DNA of 64,000 nt from contig NZ_JADLJS010000004.1 in the NCBI RefSeq assembly GCF_015680405.1, positions 124,001 through 188,000 of the forward strand. Direction: 5' to 3'. This document shows, in pieces, positions 9,392 through 19,674 of this stretch (position 1 is the stretch's first letter; the number at the start of each line of letters is the position of its first letter). Both the position numbers and the translations under genes were made by a program. The notes beneath the pieces were generated by a model. That model ran no database searches. It was not told where the DNA came from and saw nothing but the letters and a program-made list of their open reading frames with translations. This DNA comes from Pseudomonas pudica (GTDB lineage: Bacteria > Pseudomonadota > Gammaproteobacteria > Pseudomonadales > Pseudomonadaceae).

Positions 9392-10279
9392 GTGGAAAAG
9401 TTCAAGGGCGCCCTGATGGTCGGGGTGCTGCGTCTGTTTGCCAAGCTGCCCTGGGGCGCTGTGCAGCGCGTTGGCGCCGGTATCGGCTGGCTGATGTGGA
9501 AGATCCCCAACGGCTCGCGCAATGTCGTGCGCATCAACCTGGCCAAGTGCTTCCCGGAGATGAACCCTGCCGAGCGCGAGCAGCTGGTTGGCCGCGCGTT
9601 GAAGGATATCGGTAAATCCTTCGTCGAAAGTGCCTGTGCCTGGATCTGGCCGCCGCAGCGCTCGCTGGAGCTGGTCAAGGAAGTGCACGGCCTGGAAGTG
9701 CTGGAGCAGGCCTTGGCCTCGGGCAAGGGCGTGGTCGGCATCACCAGCCACCTGGGCAACTGGGAAGTGCTGAACCACTTCTACTGCAACCAGTGCAAAC
9801 CGATCATCTTCTACCGCCCGCCGAAGCTGAAGGCGGTGGATGACCTGCTGCGCGAGCAGCGGGTGCAGATGGGCAACCGCGTGGCGCCTTCGACCAAGGA
9901 AGGCATCCTCAGTGTGATCAAGGAAGTGCGCCGTGGTGGCCAGGTGGGTATTCCAGCCGACCCGGAGCCGGCGGAGTCGGCGGGGGTATTCGTGCCGTTC
10001 CTGGGAACCCAGGCGCTGACCAGCAAGTTCGTGCCGAACATGCTGGCAGGGGGCAAAGCGGTGGGGGTGTTCCTGCATGCCCTGCGGCTGCCGGATGGCT
10101 CGGGGTTCAAGGTGTTTCTGGAGGCGGCGCCGGAAGAGATGTACAGCACCGACGTGACCGTGTCGGCAGCGGCGATGAGCAAAGTGGTCGAGCGCTATGT
10201 GCGCGAGTACCCGAGCCAGTACATGTGGAGCATGAAGCGCTTCAAGAAGCGCCCGGCTGGCGAGGCGCGCTGGTACTGA
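9392..10279 (+). CDS. Lipid A biosynthesis acyltransferase (HtrB/LpxL family)
   Basis: The 295-residue inner-membrane enzyme belongs to the late lipid A acyltransferases, which add a secondary acyl chain to Kdo-lipid A precursors. The catalytic HX4E motif is present as HLGNWE near residue 120. A basic N-terminal segment, an FYRPPK loop and the PADPEPAESAGVFVPFLG block also fit. A GTG start at 9392 with AAGGAA upstream is preferred. A longer in-frame frame begins inside tag but lacks family sequence there. Which acyl position it uses cannot be told. Several homologs are expected in the genome. Confidence 0.92.
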   Translation: MEKFKGALMVGVLRLFAKLPWGAVQRVGAGIGWLMWKIPNGSRNVVRINLAKCFPEMNPAEREQLVGRALKDIGKSFVESACAWIWPPQRSLELVKEVHGLEVLEQALASGKGVVGITSHLGNWEVLNHFYCNQCKPIIFYRPPKLKAVDDLLREQRVQMGNRVAPSTKEGILSVIKEVRRGGQVGIPADPEPAESAGVFVPFLGTQALTSKFVPNMLAGGKAVGVFLHALRLPDGSGFKVFLEAAPEEMYSTDVTVSAAAMSKVVERYVREYPSQYMWSMKRFKKRPAGEARWY

Positions 10280-10339
10280 GTTATCCACTGCTCTTCCAGT
10301 AGGCTGAATGCACTTCTGCCTGTGGTAGCAGGGACCTTG

Positions 10340-10409
10340 TGGGAGCGCGTTACCCGCGAATGCAATGTTGGCTTCACCGACGCATTCGCGGGTGAACCCG
10401 CTCCCACAG
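10340..10409. repeat. Inverted REP pair (TTCGCGGG/CCCGCTCCCACA family)
   Basis: Arms starting TGTGGGAGCGCG and ending CGCTCCCACA face each other, each with an internal TACCCGCGAA or TTCGCGGGT dyad. The pair lies between the convergent lipid A acyltransferase and TPR genes. Confidence 0.8.
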
Positions 10410-10417
10410 AGACCGCG

Positions 10418-10732
10418 TCAGCTTGAGATTTTGTCGAGCTTCTTCAGAAACACGGTCATCTCTTTTTCGGCCTGCTTGTCCCCATGGGCTTGCGCCGCCA
10501 CGATCCCCTCCTCCCAGGCCTTGCGCGCCGCCGCCAGGTCCCCCTGCAACTGATGCGCCTTGCCCAGCAGCTTCCACGCTGCCGAGTACTTCGGGTCCTG
10601 TTCCACGCAGCGTGCCAGATGCACCGCCGCTTCAGCGCCATTGCCTTCGTCCAGCCAGGCCTTGCCCAGCCCGAACCTCAGCAGCGGGTTATCCACACCC
10701 TTGGCCAGCATCTTCTCCAGCGATTCGCGCAT
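10418..10732 (-). CDS. Small tetratricopeptide-repeat protein
   Basis: The 104-residue protein is made almost wholly of TPR-like helix pairs: one unit near residues 15-48 (NPLLRFGLGKAWLDEGN, AVHLARCVEQDP), and another near 48-85 (YSAAWKLLGKAHQLQGD, ARKAWEEGIVAAQ). It has no signal peptide or membrane segment, so it is probably a cytoplasmic protein-interaction module. It lies 11 bp downstream of trkA on the same strand and may share its transcript. A perfect TTATCCACA lies inside it at 10689-10697. No specific function can be assigned. Confidence 0.85.
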   Translation of the reverse strand: MRESLEKMLAKGVDNPLLRFGLGKAWLDEGNGAEAAVHLARCVEQDPKYSAAWKLLGKAHQLQGDLAAARKAWEEGIVAAQAHGDKQAEKEMTVFLKKLDKISS

Positions 10733-10743
10733 GCCTCGTGCTC

Positions 10744-12117
10744 CTAGAAGAAACTCAAGCCAACGTGGAACAGCTTCTCCACATCCCGAATATGCTTTTT
10801 ATCCACAACGAACAGGATCACATGGTCGCCCGATTCGATCATGGTGTCGTCGTGGGCAATCATCACCTCTTCGTCACGAATGATCGCACCGATGGTAGTA
10901 CCCGGCGGCAAGGCGATGTCTTCGATCGCCTTGCCGACCACCTTGCTCGACTTCGAATCCCCGTGCGCCACTGCTTCGATAGCTTCGGCAGCGCCACGGC
11001 GCAGCGAGTGCACGCTGACGATATCGCCTCGGCGCACGTGCGCCAGCAGGGTACCGATGGTGGCCAGCTGCGGGCTGATGGCGATGTCGATATCGCCACC
11101 CTGCACCAGGTCGACATAGGCTGGGTTGTTGATGATGGTCATCACCTTGCGCGCACCCAGGCGCTTGGCCAGCAGCGACGACATGATGTTGGCCTCGTCG
11201 TCGTTGGTCAGGGCCAGGAAGATATCGGCGTCGGCGATGTTCTCCTCCAGCATCAGGTCCTTGTCCGAGGCGCTGCCCTGCAGCACCACGGTGCTTTCCA
11301 GGGTGTCGGAGAGATGCCGGCAACGGGCCGGGCTCATCTCGATGATCTTCACCTGGTAGCGGCTTTCGATGGCCTCGGCCAGGCGTTCACCGATCTGCCC
11401 GCCACCGGCGATGACCACACGCTTGTTGGTTTCGTCGATACGGCGCAGCTCACCCATAACCGCGCGGATGTCCTTCTTCGCGGCGATGAAGAACACTTCG
11501 TCGTCTGCTTCGATAACCGTGTCGCCCCGCGGGGTGATCGGGCGGTCGCGGCGGAAGATGGCCGCAACACGGGTGTCGACGTTGGGCATATGCGCGCGGA
11601 TCTGGCGCAGTTGCTGGCCTACCAGCGGGCCGCCGTAGTACGCCTTCACTGCCACCAGCTGGGCCTTGCCTTCAGCGAAGTCGATCACCTGCAGGGAGCC
11701 TGGGTGCTCGATCAGGCGCTTGATGTAGTTGGTCACCACCTGCTCGGGGCTGATCAGCACATCGACCGGGATATGGTCGTTATCAAACAGCTCTTCGCGG
11801 GTCAGGTAGGCCGACTCGCGCACCCGGGCGATCTTGGTCGGGGTGTGGAACAGCGAATATGCCACCTGGCAGGCGACCATGTTGGTTTCGTCACTGTTGG
11901 TTACCGCCACCAGCATGTCGGCGTCGTCGGCACCGGCCTGGCGCAGCACCGTAGGCAGCGAGCCGCGGCCTTGCACGGTGCGGATGTCCAGGCGGTCGCC
12001 CAGGTCGCGCAGGCGGTCGCCGTCAGTGTCGACCACGGTGATGTCGTTGGCTTCGCTGGCCAGATGCTCCGCCAGCGTACCGCCTACCTGGCCTGCGCCG
12101 AGGATGATGATCTTCAT
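10744..12117 (-). CDS. trkA: Trk system potassium uptake regulatory protein TrkA
   Basis: The 457-residue cytoplasmic protein has two tandem RCK modules. The first Rossmann fold starts at residue 1 with [16 protein letters not shown] and the second at about residue 232 with [17 protein letters not shown]. Each is followed by an RCK-C domain (for example [15 protein letters not shown] and [16 protein letters not shown]). TrkA binds NAD(H) and gates the TrkH or TrkG potassium channel at the membrane. No channel gene lies nearby, as is usual. It is 23 bp downstream of rsmB, in the def-fmt-rsmB-trkA order widespread in gammaproteobacteria. Confidence 0.97.
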   Translation of the reverse strand: MKIIILGAGQVGGTLAEHLASEANDITVVDTDGDRLRDLGDRLDIRTVQGRGSLPTVLRQAGADDADMLVAVTNSDETNMVACQVAYSLFHTPTKIARVRESAYLTREELFDNDHIPVDVLISPEQVVTNYIKRLIEHPGSLQVIDFAEGKAQLVAVKAYYGGPLVGQQLRQIRAHMPNVDTRVAAIFRRDRPITPRGDTVIEADDEVFFIAAKKDIRAVMGELRRIDETNKRVVIAGGGQIGERLAEAIESRYQVKIIEMSPARCRHLSDTLESTVVLQGSASDKDLMLEENIADADIFLALTNDDEANIMSSLLAKRLGARKVMTIINNPAYVDLVQGGDIDIAISPQLATIGTLLAHVRRGDIVSVHSLRRGAAEAIEAVAHGDSKSSKVVGKAIEDIALPPGTTIGAIIRDEEVMIAHDDTMIESGDHVILFVVDKKHIRDVEKLFHVGLSFF

Positions 12118-12140
12118 CCGCTACTCCCTACCCTTTGTTC

Positions 12141-13451
12141 TTATCCGCGCGAGGCGGCGATCTTGATCAGCTTGGCATAGTAGAAACCGTCGTGGCCGCC
12201 CTCCTGGGCCAGCAACTGGCGGCCGTGGGGTTGGCGCAGGCCGGCTTCGGTGGCCAGATCTAGCTCACGGGCACCTGGGGTGCGGGCGAGGAAGGCATCG
12301 ATCACTTCGGTGTTCTCGGTCGGCAGGCTGGAGCAGGTGGCGTACAGCAGCATGCCGCCCACTTCCAGGGTCGGCCACAGGGCATCGAGCAGCTCGCCTT
12401 GCAGCGTGGCCAGGGCCGGGATGTCGTCGGCCTGACGGGTCAGCTTGATGTCCGGGTGACGGCGGATCACGCCGGTGGCCGAGCACGGTGCGTCGAGCAG
12501 GATGCGCTGGAACGGCTTGCCGTCCCACCAGCTGGCGGTGTCGCGGGCATCGCAGGCGATCAGCTCGGCGTCCAGTTGCAGGCGGTCGAGGTTCTCGCGC
12601 ACGCGGGTCAGGCGCTTGGCTTCGAGGTCGATGGCCACAACGTGAGCCAGGCCGGCTTCGGCTTCCAGCAGGTGGCAGGTCTTGCCGCCTGGTGCGCAGC
12701 AGGCGTCGAGCACGCGCTGGCCGGGGGCCAGCTCCAGCAGGTCGGCGGACAGCTGCGCGGCTTCGTCCTGCACGCTCACCCAGCCTTCGGCAAAGCCTGG
12801 CAGGCCGCGCACATCGCAGGCTTCGGCCAACACGATACCGTCACGGCTGTACTGGCAGGCGCTGGCGCCAATGCCCGCCTCGGCCAGCAGCGCCAGGTAG
12901 GCATCGCGGCTGTGGTGGCGTCGGTTGACCCGCAGGATCATCGGCGGGTGGGCATTGTTGGCGGCACAGATGGCTTCCCACTGCTCCGGCCAGAAGGCCT
13001 TCAGCGACTTCTGCAGCCAGCGCGGGTGGGCGGTGCGTACCACTGGGTCGCGCTCCATGCCGGCCAGCAGTTCCTCGCCTTCGCGTTGAGCGCGGCGCAA
13101 CACGGCATTGAGCAGGCCCTTGGCCCACGGCTTCTTCAGCTTGTCGGCACAGCCGACAGTCTCACCGATGGCTGCGTGGGCCGGGATTCGGCTGTAGAAC
13201 AGCTGGTACAGGCCGACCAGTAGCAGCGCCTGCACATCGGCATCGGCGGCCTTGAACGGCTTCTGCAGCAGCTGCGCGGCCAGCAGGTCGAGGCGTGGCT
13301 GCCAGCGCGCGGTGCCGAACGCCAGGTCCTGGGTCAGGCCGCGGTCGCGTTCATCGACCTTGTCCAGTTGCGCCGGCAGCGAGCTGTTCAGCGAGGCCTT
13401 GCCACTGAGCACAGCGGCAAGGGCGCGAGCGGCGGCGAGGCGTGGATTCAT
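12141..13451 (-). CDS. rsmB: 16S rRNA (cytosine-967-C5)-methyltransferase
   Basis: The 436-residue enzyme has an N-terminal NusB-like RNA-binding domain (about residues 1-140, including [22 protein letters not shown]) and a C-terminal SAM-dependent domain. The SAM-binding motif is [15 protein letters not shown] near residue 245. The catalytic [15 protein letters not shown] and the second Cys in CSSLPTEN are both present. It methylates C967 of 16S rRNA. Its ATG overlaps the end of fmt by four bases, so the two are probably translationally coupled. Confidence 0.96.
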   Translation of the reverse strand: MNPRLAAARALAAVLSGKASLNSSLPAQLDKVDERDRGLTQDLAFGTARWQPRLDLLAAQLLQKPFKAADADVQALLLVGLYQLFYSRIPAHAAIGETVGCADKLKKPWAKGLLNAVLRRAQREGEELLAGMERDPVVRTAHPRWLQKSLKAFWPEQWEAICAANNAHPPMILRVNRRHHSRDAYLALLAEAGIGASACQYSRDGIVLAEACDVRGLPGFAEGWVSVQDEAAQLSADLLELAPGQRVLDACCAPGGKTCHLLEAEAGLAHVVAIDLEAKRLTRVRENLDRLQLDAELIACDARDTASWWDGKPFQRILLDAPCSATGVIRRHPDIKLTRQADDIPALATLQGELLDALWPTLEVGGMLLYATCSSLPTENTEVIDAFLARTPGARELDLATEAGLRQPHGRQLLAQEGGHDGFYYAKLIKIAASRG

Positions 13452-14380
13452 TGGCCCAGCACCTTGCCGCTGGCGAATTTCTCGCGACGGCTGTTGAACA
13501 GGTCGCTGAAGTTCAGCGGCTTGCCGCCGGGCAGTTGCAGGCGGGTCAGGCTCAGCGCCTGGTCACCGCAGGCGACCACCAGGCCGTCCTTGCTGGCGGA
13601 GAGGATCTCGCCTGGGGCGCCTTTACCTGTGGACAGGTTTGCCGCCAACACCTTCACGCTTTCGCCATCGAGGGTGCTGTGGCAAACCGGCCACGGGTTG
13701 AAGGCACGGATCAGGCGTTCCAGCTCGACGGCCGGGCGGCTCCAGTCGATGCGCGCTTCGTCCTTGTTCAGCTTGTGCGCGTAGGTGGCCAGGGCATCGT
13801 CCTGAACTTCGCCTTGCAGCGAACCGTCGGCCAGGCCGGCAATGGTCTGGACGACTGCAGGCGGGCCCATCTCGGCCAAGCGGTCGTGCAGGCTGCCGCC
13901 GGTGTCTTCGGCGCTGATCGGGGTGACCACCTTGAGCAGCATCGGGCCGGTGTCCAGGCCTGCTTCCATACGCATCACAGTCACACCGCTCTCGGCGTCG
14001 CCGGCTTCCACGGCGCGCTGGATCGGTGCGGCACCGCGCCAGCGTGGCAGCAGGGAGGCATGGCTATTGATGCAGCCCAGGCGCGGGATATCCAGCACCA
14101 CCTGCGGCAGGATCAGGCCATAGGCGACCACCACCATCAGGTCCGGCTTCAGCGCGGCCAGTTCGGCCTGGGCTTCGGCGTTGCGCAGCGTCGGCGGCTG
14201 AAACACTGGGATGTCATGGGCCACAGCCAATTGCTTGACCGCGCTCGGCATCAGTTTCTGGCCGCGCCCGGCCGGGCGGTCGGGCTGGGTGTAGACGGCC
14301 ACGATCTCGTAGGGGCTGTCGAGCAAGGCCTTGAGGTGTTCGGCGGCAAACTCTGGAGTGCCTGCAAAGACGATGCGCAT
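13448..14380 (-). CDS. fmt: Methionyl-tRNA formyltransferase
   Basis: The 310-residue enzyme formylates initiator Met-tRNA using 10-formyl-THF. It opens with [19 protein letters not shown] and has the formyl-donor and catalytic block [19 protein letters not shown] near residues 108-127. The C-terminal OB-like tRNA-binding domain ([19 protein letters not shown]) is complete. It lies 60 bp downstream of def. Their pairing is the classic start and finish of N-terminal formyl handling. A terminator hairpin between them suggests that fmt also has its own transcription start or relies on read-through. Confidence 0.97.
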   Translation of the reverse strand: MRIVFAGTPEFAAEHLKALLDSPYEIVAVYTQPDRPAGRGQKLMPSAVKQLAVAHDIPVFQPPTLRNAEAQAELAALKPDLMVVVAYGLILPQVVLDIPRLGCINSHASLLPRWRGAAPIQRAVEAGDAESGVTVMRMEAGLDTGPMLLKVVTPISAEDTGGSLHDRLAEMGPPAVVQTIAGLADGSLQGEVQDDALATYAHKLNKDEARIDWSRPAVELERLIRAFNPWPVCHSTLDGESVKVLAANLSTGKGAPGEILSASKDGLVVACGDQALSLTRLQLPGGKPLNFSDLFNSRREKFASGKVLGQ

Positions 14381-14392
14381 GGAGTTCTCGCT

Positions 14393-14426
14393 TCAAAAAA
14401 GAAAAAGGCTTGCCGGAGCAAGCCTT
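14393..14426 (-). terminator. Rho-independent terminator after def
   Basis: On the minus strand a 9-bp stem AAGGCTTGC/GCAAGCCTT (14405-14413 with 14418-14426) has a 4-base loop. It is followed by a T-rich tail (TTTTTCTTTTTT) 15 bases after the def stop codon. It separates def from fmt, so fmt expression must involve read-through or a separate promoter. Confidence 0.85.
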
Positions 14427-14440
14427 CTGGAAGGTGGGGA

Positions 14441-14947
14441 TCAGGCTTGCTGGCGGTGCTGCTTTTCCAGCTTTTTCTTGATCCGGTCGCGCTTGAGCTG
14501 CGACAGGTAGTCGACGAACAGCTTGCCGTTGAGGTGATCGAATTCGTGCTGCACGCATACCGCCAGCAGGCCTTCGCACTCCAGCTCGTAAGGCTTGCCG
14601 TCACGGTCCTGGGCCTTGACCCGCACACGCAGCGGGCGGTCGACGTTCTCGTAGAAGCCAGGTACCGACAGGCAGCCTTCCTGGTACTGGCCCATGTCAT
14701 GGGTCAGCTCTTCGACCGTGGGGTTGATGAAGACGCGCGGCTCGCTGCGGTCTTCACTGAGGTCCATGACCACGACTTGCTGGTGCACGTTGACCTGGGT
14801 GGCGGCCAGGCCAATGCCAGGGGCTTCGTACATGGTTTCAAACATGTCGTCGATCAGCTGACGCAGGGCGTCGTCGAACACCGTCACCGGCTTGGCGATG
14901 GTGCGCAGGCGCGGGTCCGGGAATTCGAGAATGTTCAAGATGGCCAT
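14441..14947 (-). CDS. def: Peptide deformylase
   Basis: The 168-residue metalloenzyme removes the formyl group from nascent N-terminal methionine. All three signature motifs are present: GIGLAATQ at about residues 44-51, EGCLS with metal ligand Cys92, and HEFDH with metal ligands His134 and His138 and catalytic Glu135. It is the first gene of the def-fmt-rsmB-trkA run. It is divergent from dprA across 207 bp, a region that contains A/T-rich promoter-like sequence and one TTATCCACA. Confidence 0.97.
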   Translation of the reverse strand: MAILNILEFPDPRLRTIAKPVTVFDDALRQLIDDMFETMYEAPGIGLAATQVNVHQQVVVMDLSEDRSEPRVFINPTVEELTHDMGQYQEGCLSVPGFYENVDRPLRVRVKAQDRDGKPYELECEGLLAVCVQHEFDHLNGKLFVDYLSQLKRDRIKKKLEKQHRQQA

Positions 14948-15100
14948 AAGGTCAGGCAGTCACTGTGCGTTCGGTTGAAAACTGAGCACACATAATAAAG
15001 GGAAACGTGGATTTCAGCACCTGGCAAAGCTCGGCTAGGGTTTTCAAAAGCCGCTTATAGCCCATTCGATGGACAGGTTGTCAAAGCGTTATCAACAAAG

Positions 15101-15109
15101 TTATCCACA
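15101..15109. promoter_or_regulatory. DnaA-box 9-mer (TTATCCACA) in the def/dprA divergent region
   Basis: A perfect TTATCCACA lies 54 bp upstream of the dprA start. A one-mismatch copy (TTATCAACA) lies 12 bases before it at 15089-15097, giving two tandem boxes in the same orientation. DnaA binding here could affect def or dprA promoters; this is inference. Confidence 0.45.
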
Positions 15110-15154
15110 GTTTGTGCCACGTCGATGGCCCCGATTAGATCAAGGATGATCCTC

Positions 15155-16252
15155 ATGCATACCTACCATTCGTCGCCTCTTCCGCCTGCCGAGCTGGAGG
15201 CGAGATTACGCCTTCACCGGCTGCCGGAGACGGGATTGCGTCGCTTTAACACCTTGCTGGAGGCCTTTGGCAGTGCTTCATCGGCACTGTGCGCACCGGC
15301 CGGCGCGTGGCGCGCATTGGGCATACCGCAGGCCACCATCGATGCACGGCGCAGTGCCGAAGTACGGGAAGGTGCACTGGCCGCAATGGCCTGGTTAGAG
15401 CGCCCGGGCCAGCATTTACTGATGTGGGACGGCCCTGGCTACCCGCCACTATTGGCGGAAATCGACGATGCCCCTCCACTGCTCTTCGTCGCTGGCAACC
15501 CGGCCTTGCTCGAGCGACCACAGCTGGCAATTGTGGGCAGCAGGCGTGCTTCACCCCCGGCGCTCGACACCGCTGCCGCATTTTCCCGCTACTTGGCGCA
15601 GGCCGGTTTTACCATTACCAGCGGCTTGGCTGTGGGCATCGACGGTGCCGCTCATCGGGCCGCATTACAGGCCGATGGGGGCACGATTGGCGTGCTCGGT
15701 ACAGGGTTGCAAAAACTTTATCCACAGCGCCACAAGTCGCTTGCGCAAGCGATGATAGACAACGGTAGCGCGCTGGTTTCCGAGTACCCGCTGGATGCCG
15801 GGCCGCTGCCCGGCAACTTCCCGCGGCGCAATCGCATCATCAGTGGCCTGTCGCTGGGCGTGCTGGTGGTCGAGGCCAGCCTGGCCAGTGGTTCTCTGAT
15901 TACCGCACGCCTGGCTGCCGAGCAAGGCCGCGAGGTGTATGCCATACCGGGCTCCATTCACCACCCCGGGGCCAAGGGCTGCCACCAGTTGATCCGTGAC
16001 GGCGCGCTGCTGGTGGAGAGCGTGGAGCAGATATTGGAAAGCCTGCAGGGCTGGCAGAACCTGCCACCTGCGGTTGTGGATAAATTCGACCATCCCCTGC
16101 TCGCCCTGCTGCATGCTGCGCCACAAACCAGCGAAAGCCTGGCCCACTGCAGCGAGCTGCCGTTGGCCGACGTGCTGGCGCAGCTGACCGAACTGGAGCT
16201 GGAAGGCCGGGTCAGCAATGAAGCCGGGCGTTGGTTTGCCTGCGCGGGCTAA
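15155..16252 (+). CDS. dprA: DNA-processing protein A (DprA/Smf)
   Basis: The 365-residue protein loads RecA onto incoming single-stranded DNA during natural transformation. The central Rossmann-like domain is clear: AIVGSRRASPPALDTAAAFS near residue 128, then TITSGLAVGIDGAAHRAAL and GTGLQKLYPQRHKSLA. An N-terminal SAM-like region precedes it, and a C-terminal winged-helix domain (LADVLAQLTELELEGRVSNEAGRW) follows. The ATG at 15155 has AAGGA eight bases upstream, which is better than the in-frame ATGs at 15125 and 15146. A TTATCCACA occurs inside the gene at 15718. tsaC follows after 42 bp on the same strand. Confidence 0.94.
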   Translation: MHTYHSSPLPPAELEARLRLHRLPETGLRRFNTLLEAFGSASSALCAPAGAWRALGIPQATIDARRSAEVREGALAAMAWLERPGQHLLMWDGPGYPPLLAEIDDAPPLLFVAGNPALLERPQLAIVGSRRASPPALDTAAAFSRYLAQAGFTITSGLAVGIDGAAHRAALQADGGTIGVLGTGLQKLYPQRHKSLAQAMIDNGSALVSEYPLDAGPLPGNFPRRNRIISGLSLGVLVVEASLASGSLITARLAAEQGREVYAIPGSIHHPGAKGCHQLIRDGALLVESVEQILESLQGWQNLPPAVVDKFDHPLLALLHAAPQTSESLAHCSELPLADVLAQLTELELEGRVSNEAGRWFACAG

Positions 16253-16294
16253 GTACACTGCTCACAAGCAAGGTATATAGGCGGAGTAACAGAA

Positions 16295-16852
16295 ATGGTG
16301 AGCAGTTTTCGTGTGCAACAAGCCGCACGTGAGATCCGGGCGGGCGCAGTGATCGCCTATCCGACGGAAGCGGTCTGGGGCCTGGGCTGCGACCCGTGGA
16401 ACGAGGACGCGGTGTATCGCCTGCTGGCGCTGAAGTCACGGCCTGTGGATAAAGGCCTGATCCTGGTTGCCGACAACATCCGCCAGTTCGACTTCTTGTT
16501 CGAGGATTTCCCCGAAGACTGGATCGACCGCATGGGCAGCACCTGGCCGGGGCCGAACACCTGGCTGGTACCGCACCAGAACCTGTTGCCCGAGTGGGTG
16601 ACCGGGAAGCATGACACCGTGGCGCTGCGGGTCAGCGACCACCCGTTGGTGCGCGAGCTGTGTGCGTTGGTGGGGCCGTTGATTTCCACTTCGTGCAACC
16701 CGGGTGGGCGTCCGGCGGCGAAGACTCGGTTGCGGGTGGAGCAGTACTTCCATGGTCAGCTGGATCTGGTGCTGGGTGGGGCCTTGGGTGGAAGGAAGAA
16801 CCCGAGTGTGATCCGCAACCTGGCCACTGGCGAAGTCGTTCGCCCGGGCTGA
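16295..16852 (+). CDS. tsaC: Threonylcarbamoyl-AMP synthase (YrdC/Sua5 family)
   Basis: The 185-residue enzyme makes threonylcarbamoyl-AMP from threonine, bicarbonate and ATP for the t6A37 modification of tRNA. The family blocks are present: [14 protein letters not shown] near residue 22, the [11 protein letters not shown] basic motif near 48, [16 protein letters not shown] and [14 protein letters not shown]. The length fits the short TsaC type without a Sua5 C-terminal domain. A GGAG ribosome site precedes the ATG. It probably shares a transcript with dprA. Confidence 0.95.
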   Translation: MVSSFRVQQAAREIRAGAVIAYPTEAVWGLGCDPWNEDAVYRLLALKSRPVDKGLILVADNIRQFDFLFEDFPEDWIDRMGSTWPGPNTWLVPHQNLLPEWVTGKHDTVALRVSDHPLVRELCALVGPLISTSCNPGGRPAAKTRLRVEQYFHGQLDLVLGGALGGRKNPSVIRNLATGEVVRPG

Positions 16853-16878
16853 TACCACTGGCGAGGGCTTCGCCCTCG

Positions 16879-16960
16879 ATCGCCGGCAAGCCAGCTCCCA
16901 CAGGTACTGCACATGACTTGAAATCGGTGCGGTCGGTGTGGGAGCTGGCTTGCCGGCGAT
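16879..16960. repeat. Inverted REP pair (GCCGGCAAGCCAGCTCCCACA family)
   Basis: A perfect 24-bp inverted repeat (16879-16902 with 16937-16960) is followed by a second dyad GGGCCGCAAAGCGGCCC. It lies behind tsaC. The same family recurs at 20547, 25861, 26995 and, degraded, at 59706. Confidence 0.85.
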
Positions 16961-17132
16961 TGGGCCGCAAAGCGGCCCCGGAACCCCGCAGTTTTTTCTG
17001 ATTTTGTCTCGAATGGCTGTCCAGCTTGCGGCTTGGGAAATATCCTACGAGCCGCGTCCTCTGCCATCACCTTCTCAGTGGGAACCAGTGCCTCTAGGCT
17101 TCATCCGTCGCTGAATACCTTGGCGATCGGGT

Positions 17133-17159
17133 GTGGTAGCCCGGATGCATTTTTTCCAT
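17133..17159 (+). other. Upstream sequence complementary to the C4-like RNA
   Basis: GTGGTAGCCCGG followed by GCATTTTTTCCAT is an imperfect complement of the internal segment (17206-17230) of the structured RNA that starts 11 bases downstream. Related sequence recurs behind the RNA, at the start of the small gene. Target-like sequences on both sides of the RNA are what phage P1 C4 antisense RNA shows. Confidence 0.5.
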
Positions 17160-17167
17160 GGCAGTCT

Positions 17168-17250
17168 ATGGTGACTGTGCGTGGGAGGCTTTCGAGCCTG
17201 CCTGGATTGGAAAATGCCCGGGTCTACCACCTCGCGTACAGTCGCCACCC
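17168..17250 (+). ncRNA. C4-like cis-antisense structured RNA (candidate)
   Basis: A 12-bp outer stem (17170-17181 with 17235-17246, two G-U pairs) encloses a hairpin GGGAGGCT-TTCG-AGCCTGCC (stem about 17184-17190 with 17195-17202). A single-stranded segment holds ATTGGAAAATGC (17206-17217) and CCGGGTCTACCAC (17218-17230). ATTGGAAAATGC is a perfect 12-nt complement of 17286-17297, the ribosome site and start of the next gene. CTACCAC complements GTGGTAG at 17257-17263 and again at 17133-17139. This closed structure with two exposed antisense segments is the design of the C4 antisense RNA of P1-like phages. Membership of that family is inference and needs a covariance-model search. Confidence 0.65.
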
Positions 17251-17295
17251 ATTCACGTGGTAGTGATTGGTGGCGGCAATGAGGAGCATTTTCCA

Positions 17296-17607
17296 ATGAT
17301 GAAGAAAATAGTCCCCGATCCACCGCTTCCCTGCACCTCTACTCGCCCCTTCGGCCGCTGCGATGCCGGCCACGAACCGCTGTTCACCGTAAACCCGAAC
17401 ATTTCCGCCGAGGACGCCTTGGTTCATGTAGCTCTGTATCTGCGAGGCGCCTACGAAACGGGCTCGAAAGCCCTCGAGTACCTGCGCGAAGAAGGCCGTG
17501 GCATGTATTGGTCGAGCCTGCATTCCATTGAATTGGCGGAGGGATTGGTGGAGGCGATTCTCGATGGTATCGAGTCGATGCCAACCACCCGTCCTCCACA
17601 GGCATAG
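17296..17607 (+). CDS. Small Pseudomonas-type protein of unknown function (DUF3077/DUF6124-like)
   Basis: The 103-residue soluble protein begins MMKKIVPDPP and continues with a TVNPNISAEDALVHVALYLR helix and a C-terminal helix ending LAEGLVEAILDGIES. I recall similar small proteins, often multicopy, in Pseudomonas genomes, but the family label is from memory and no function is known. GAGGAG lies 9-15 bases before the ATG at 17296; the adjacent ATG at 17299 is equally possible. An open frame extends upstream, but it runs through the structured RNA and is not used. The start region is perfectly complementary to a segment of that RNA, so translation is probably repressed by it. Confidence 0.75.
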   Translation: MMKKIVPDPPLPCTSTRPFGRCDAGHEPLFTVNPNISAEDALVHVALYLRGAYETGSKALEYLREEGRGMYWSSLHSIELAEGLVEAILDGIESMPTTRPPQA

Positions 17608-17647
17608 CGCCATATTCAAGGCCGACGCAGTACCTGTGGGAGTGAAC

Positions 17648-18625
17648 TCAAGGAAGCAGAATTGTGGAACCCACAGTCCGCCGAGCCGACAGCTCCGCCT
17701 GCGCCTTCGCCGCCTCACTCAGCGGATACCGCTGCTGGATATCCACAACCAGCTTGCCGCTGCCAATCATCGCAAACAGGTCATCGGCCATGGCCTGGGT
17801 ATTCTCGGCATTGTTGGCATAGGTCGCCAACGTGGGCCGGGTCACATACAGCGAGCCCTTCTGTGCCAGGATACCCAGGTTCACTCCGCTCACTGCCCCC
17901 GAGGCATTGCCAAAGCTCACCATCAACCCACGCGGCTGCAGGCAGTCCAGCGAGGTCAGCCAGGTGTCGGCACCGACGCCGTCATACACCACCGGGCATT
18001 TCTTGCCGTCGGTCAGTTCCAGCACCCGCTTGGCCACGTCTTCACGGCTGTAATCTATGGTCGCCCACGCCCCCAGCGCCTTGGCCCGCTCGGCCTTCTC
18101 GGCAGAGCTCACGGTCCCGATCAGCTTGGCGCCCAAGGCTTTGGCCCACTGGCACGCCAACGAACCCACGCCGCCAGCTGCTGCGTGGAACAAGATCACG
18201 TCACCCGCCTTCACCTCATAGGTCTGCTTCAGCAGGTACTGCACGGTCAAACCCTTGAGCATCACCGCTGCCGCCTGCTCGAAGCTGATGTTGTCGGGCA
18301 GCTTCACCAGATTTGCTTCCGGCAACGTATGCACCTCGCTATACGCGCCCAGCGGGCCGCCGGCATGGGCCACGCGGTCACCCACTTTCAGCCGGGTCAC
18401 GCCCTCGCCCACGGCCTCGACCACGCCAGCCGCTTCCGTGCCCAGCCCCGAAGGCAGGGATGGCGGCGCATACAGCCCGCTGCGGAAGTAGGTATCGATG
18501 AAGTTCAGGCCGATCGCATGGTTACGCACACGCACCTGCTGTGGCCCTGGCGGGGCAGGTTCGAATTCCACAAACTGCAGCACTTCCGGGCCGCCATGCT
18601 GGCTGAACTGGATACGCTTGGCCAT
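17648..18625 (-). CDS. qor: NADPH:quinone oxidoreductase (zinc-free MDR family)
   Basis: The 325-residue medium-chain dehydrogenase/reductase starts MAKRIQFSQHGGPEVLQFVE. It has the NADPH-binding Rossmann segment FHAAAGGVGSLACQWAKALG near residue 145. It lacks the Cys/His catalytic zinc set, which places it with quinone oxidoreductases such as E. coli QorA. An AGGAG site precedes the ATG at 18625; an open frame extending further upstream has no family sequence. It is divergent from hemF across 134 bp and convergent with the small gene before it. Confidence 0.92.
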   Translation of the reverse strand: MAKRIQFSQHGGPEVLQFVEFEPAPPGPQQVRVRNHAIGLNFIDTYFRSGLYAPPSLPSGLGTEAAGVVEAVGEGVTRLKVGDRVAHAGGPLGAYSEVHTLPEANLVKLPDNISFEQAAAVMLKGLTVQYLLKQTYEVKAGDVILFHAAAGGVGSLACQWAKALGAKLIGTVSSAEKAERAKALGAWATIDYSREDVAKRVLELTDGKKCPVVYDGVGADTWLTSLDCLQPRGLMVSFGNASGAVSGVNLGILAQKGSLYVTRPTLATYANNAENTQAMADDLFAMIGSGKLVVDIQQRYPLSEAAKAQAELSARRTVGSTILLP

Positions 18626-18681
18626 CTCGCACTCCTGTCGTATGGGTCGGGAAAGGCCTTCTATCGGACGCCTTTGCTTGA

Positions 18682-19671
<990 letters not shown>

Positions 19672-19674
19672 GCC

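Noticed and set aside
10423..12180. A 585-codon open frame on the plus strand opposite trkA
   Set aside because: It is antisense to trkA and the TPR gene. No start with a ribosome site and no recognisable domain.
15061..15154. Replication origin
   Set aside because: There are only two DnaA-box-like 9-mers here, with no A/T-rich unwinding element and no dnaA or rpmH nearby. The boxes are part of a wider field.
17158..17295. N-terminal extension of the small gene at 17296
   Set aside because: The in-frame codons run straight through the structured RNA, while a GAGGAG site and the family-like MKKIVPDPP start lie at 17296-17299.
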